Below, in pieces: positions 5,863 to 6,235 of a stretch of 6,235 bases of DNA. The translations under genes were made by a program, and so were the position numbers. Each line of letters starts with the position of its first letter. Position 1 is the stretch's first letter. This DNA comes from Candidatus Methylomirabilota bacterium (lineage in GTDB: Bacteria; Methylomirabilota; Methylomirabilia; Methylomirabilales; 2-02-FULL-66-22), in NCBI GenBank assembly GCA_016208645.1, contig JACQXP010000331.1, forward strand, positions 1-6,235. Direction: 5' to 3'. The notes under the pieces are model-generated. The model did not search any database. It was not told where the DNA came from and saw nothing but the letters and a program-made list of their open reading frames with translations.

Positions 5863-6191
5863 CACGCCCTCGCCGCCCGCCCATCCCCGGGATCCCAAGG
5901 CAGGGACGGATCCTGCACACCTCACTGGCCCTGGTGATGCTCGTGTCTGGGTTCGCCCTCTCCCCCGCCCTGGCCGGGAGCGCGCCGAGCAACGTCGCCC
6001 TCCACGTCATCCCGCGCGAGATCCTGTTCTTCGGCGCCCAGGCGGGGGTCTGGACCTCCGTCCGGCTGGATGCGGGCGAGCGCGTCGTGCAGCGGGGGGC
6101 GGACGGCAATGTGGCGGCCATCGTCACCTCCCAACGCGCCATCGGCTTCAGCGCGGTCCTCAACGTCATCCACGAGATCCGCCTGCCGTAG
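5859..6191 (+). CDS. Exported tandem-repeat protein (39-residue units), interrupted by an in-frame TAG
   Basis: The ATG at 5859 overlaps the PilZ stop codon as ATGA, implying coupled translation. The 110 residues before the stop begin with a basic lead (MTRPRRPP... to Arg17), a hydrophobic core (residues 18-39) and a likely signal cleavage after LSPALA or AGSA. From Asn45 the mature part consists of 39-residue units opening with Asn-Val-Ala: unit 1 is residues 45-83, unit 2 starts at residue 84. Aligned positions shared by both include NVA, a Val at 6, Phe at 14, Ala at 16, Arg-Leu at 25-26, Glu at 30 and Gly at 39. The TAG falls at position 28 of unit 2, and the same frame continues past it with EENLEAFKAEG and a third NVA. 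So the real protein probably continues beyond the window, and this copy may be a pseudogene, a base error or a readthrough case. The beta-strand-like units suggest a repeat fold such as a propeller. Family not recognised. Confidence 0.65.
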   Translation: MTRPRRPPIPGIPRQGRILHTSLALVMLVSGFALSPALAGSAPSNVALHVIPREILFFGAQAGVWTSVRLDAGERVVQRGADGNVAAIVTSQRAIGFSAVLNVIHEIRLP

Positions 6192-6235
6192 GAGGAGAAC
6201 CTAGAGGCCTTCAAGGCGGAGGGCAACGTGGCCAC

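Noticed and set aside
6189..6197. TAGGAGGAG looks like a strong ribosome binding site for a new gene
   Set aside because: No ATG, GTG or TTG lies at a usable distance; the first candidate, GTG at 6228, is too far and has its own GGAGGG. The bases are explained as the stop plus two Glu codons of the continuing repeat unit.

Overview
The window is GC-rich throughout, with strong G/C preference at third codon positions. It looks like a chromosomal piece from a soil or subsurface bacterium of the NC10/Rokubacteria or former Deltaproteobacteria kind. That placement is an impression from gene style, PilZ presence and the short intergenic repeats; no marker gene here fixes the taxonomy.

Layout. Five genes read leftward (minus strand) from a divergent promoter region at about 5202-5394. 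In transcription order they are a periplasmic substrate-binding protein (5201-4209), a fused two-domain ABC permease (4090-2429), an ABC ATPase (2346-1258), a HAD-family phosphatase (1261-434, sharing four bases with the ATPase gene) and the start of a small exported protein with a Pro/Ala/Gly-rich tail (388-1, running off the left edge). Two genes read rightward: a PilZ-domain protein (5395-5862) and, overlapping it by four bases, an exported repeat protein (from 5859) whose frame is broken by a TAG at 6189-6191.

Function. The three transporter genes form a complete FbpABC/AfuABC-type importer: binding protein, one polypeptide carrying both membrane domains, and a TOBE-containing ATPase. Homology alone would label it 'iron(III) transport', but the binding protein appears to lack the Tyr-Tyr pair of ferric-binding proteins and instead has the Phe-Ser-His-Asp and Glu-Gly-Thr-Gly-Tyr-Glu segments I associate with AfuA-type hexose-phosphate binders. 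The translationally coupled Cof-type HAD phosphatase fits an operon that imports a phosphorylated small organic compound and removes the phosphate in the cytoplasm. This is an inference.

Non-coding structure. The 193-bp divergent region holds a good sigma70-like promoter for the transporter operon, a weaker one for the PilZ gene, and a 9-bp inverted repeat between them that could be a shared operator. The two gaps inside the transporter operon each carry 7-bp tandem repeats (CACGTTT type and TTGGGGA type), and the gap after the binding-protein gene also has a G-run cluster on the mRNA strand.

Most notable observation. The last gene encodes tandem 39-residue units, and the 39-codon register continues exactly across the in-frame TAG to the end of the window. 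The stop is therefore a point nonsense change, a sequencing error or a recoded codon in a longer repeat protein, not a natural C-terminus.
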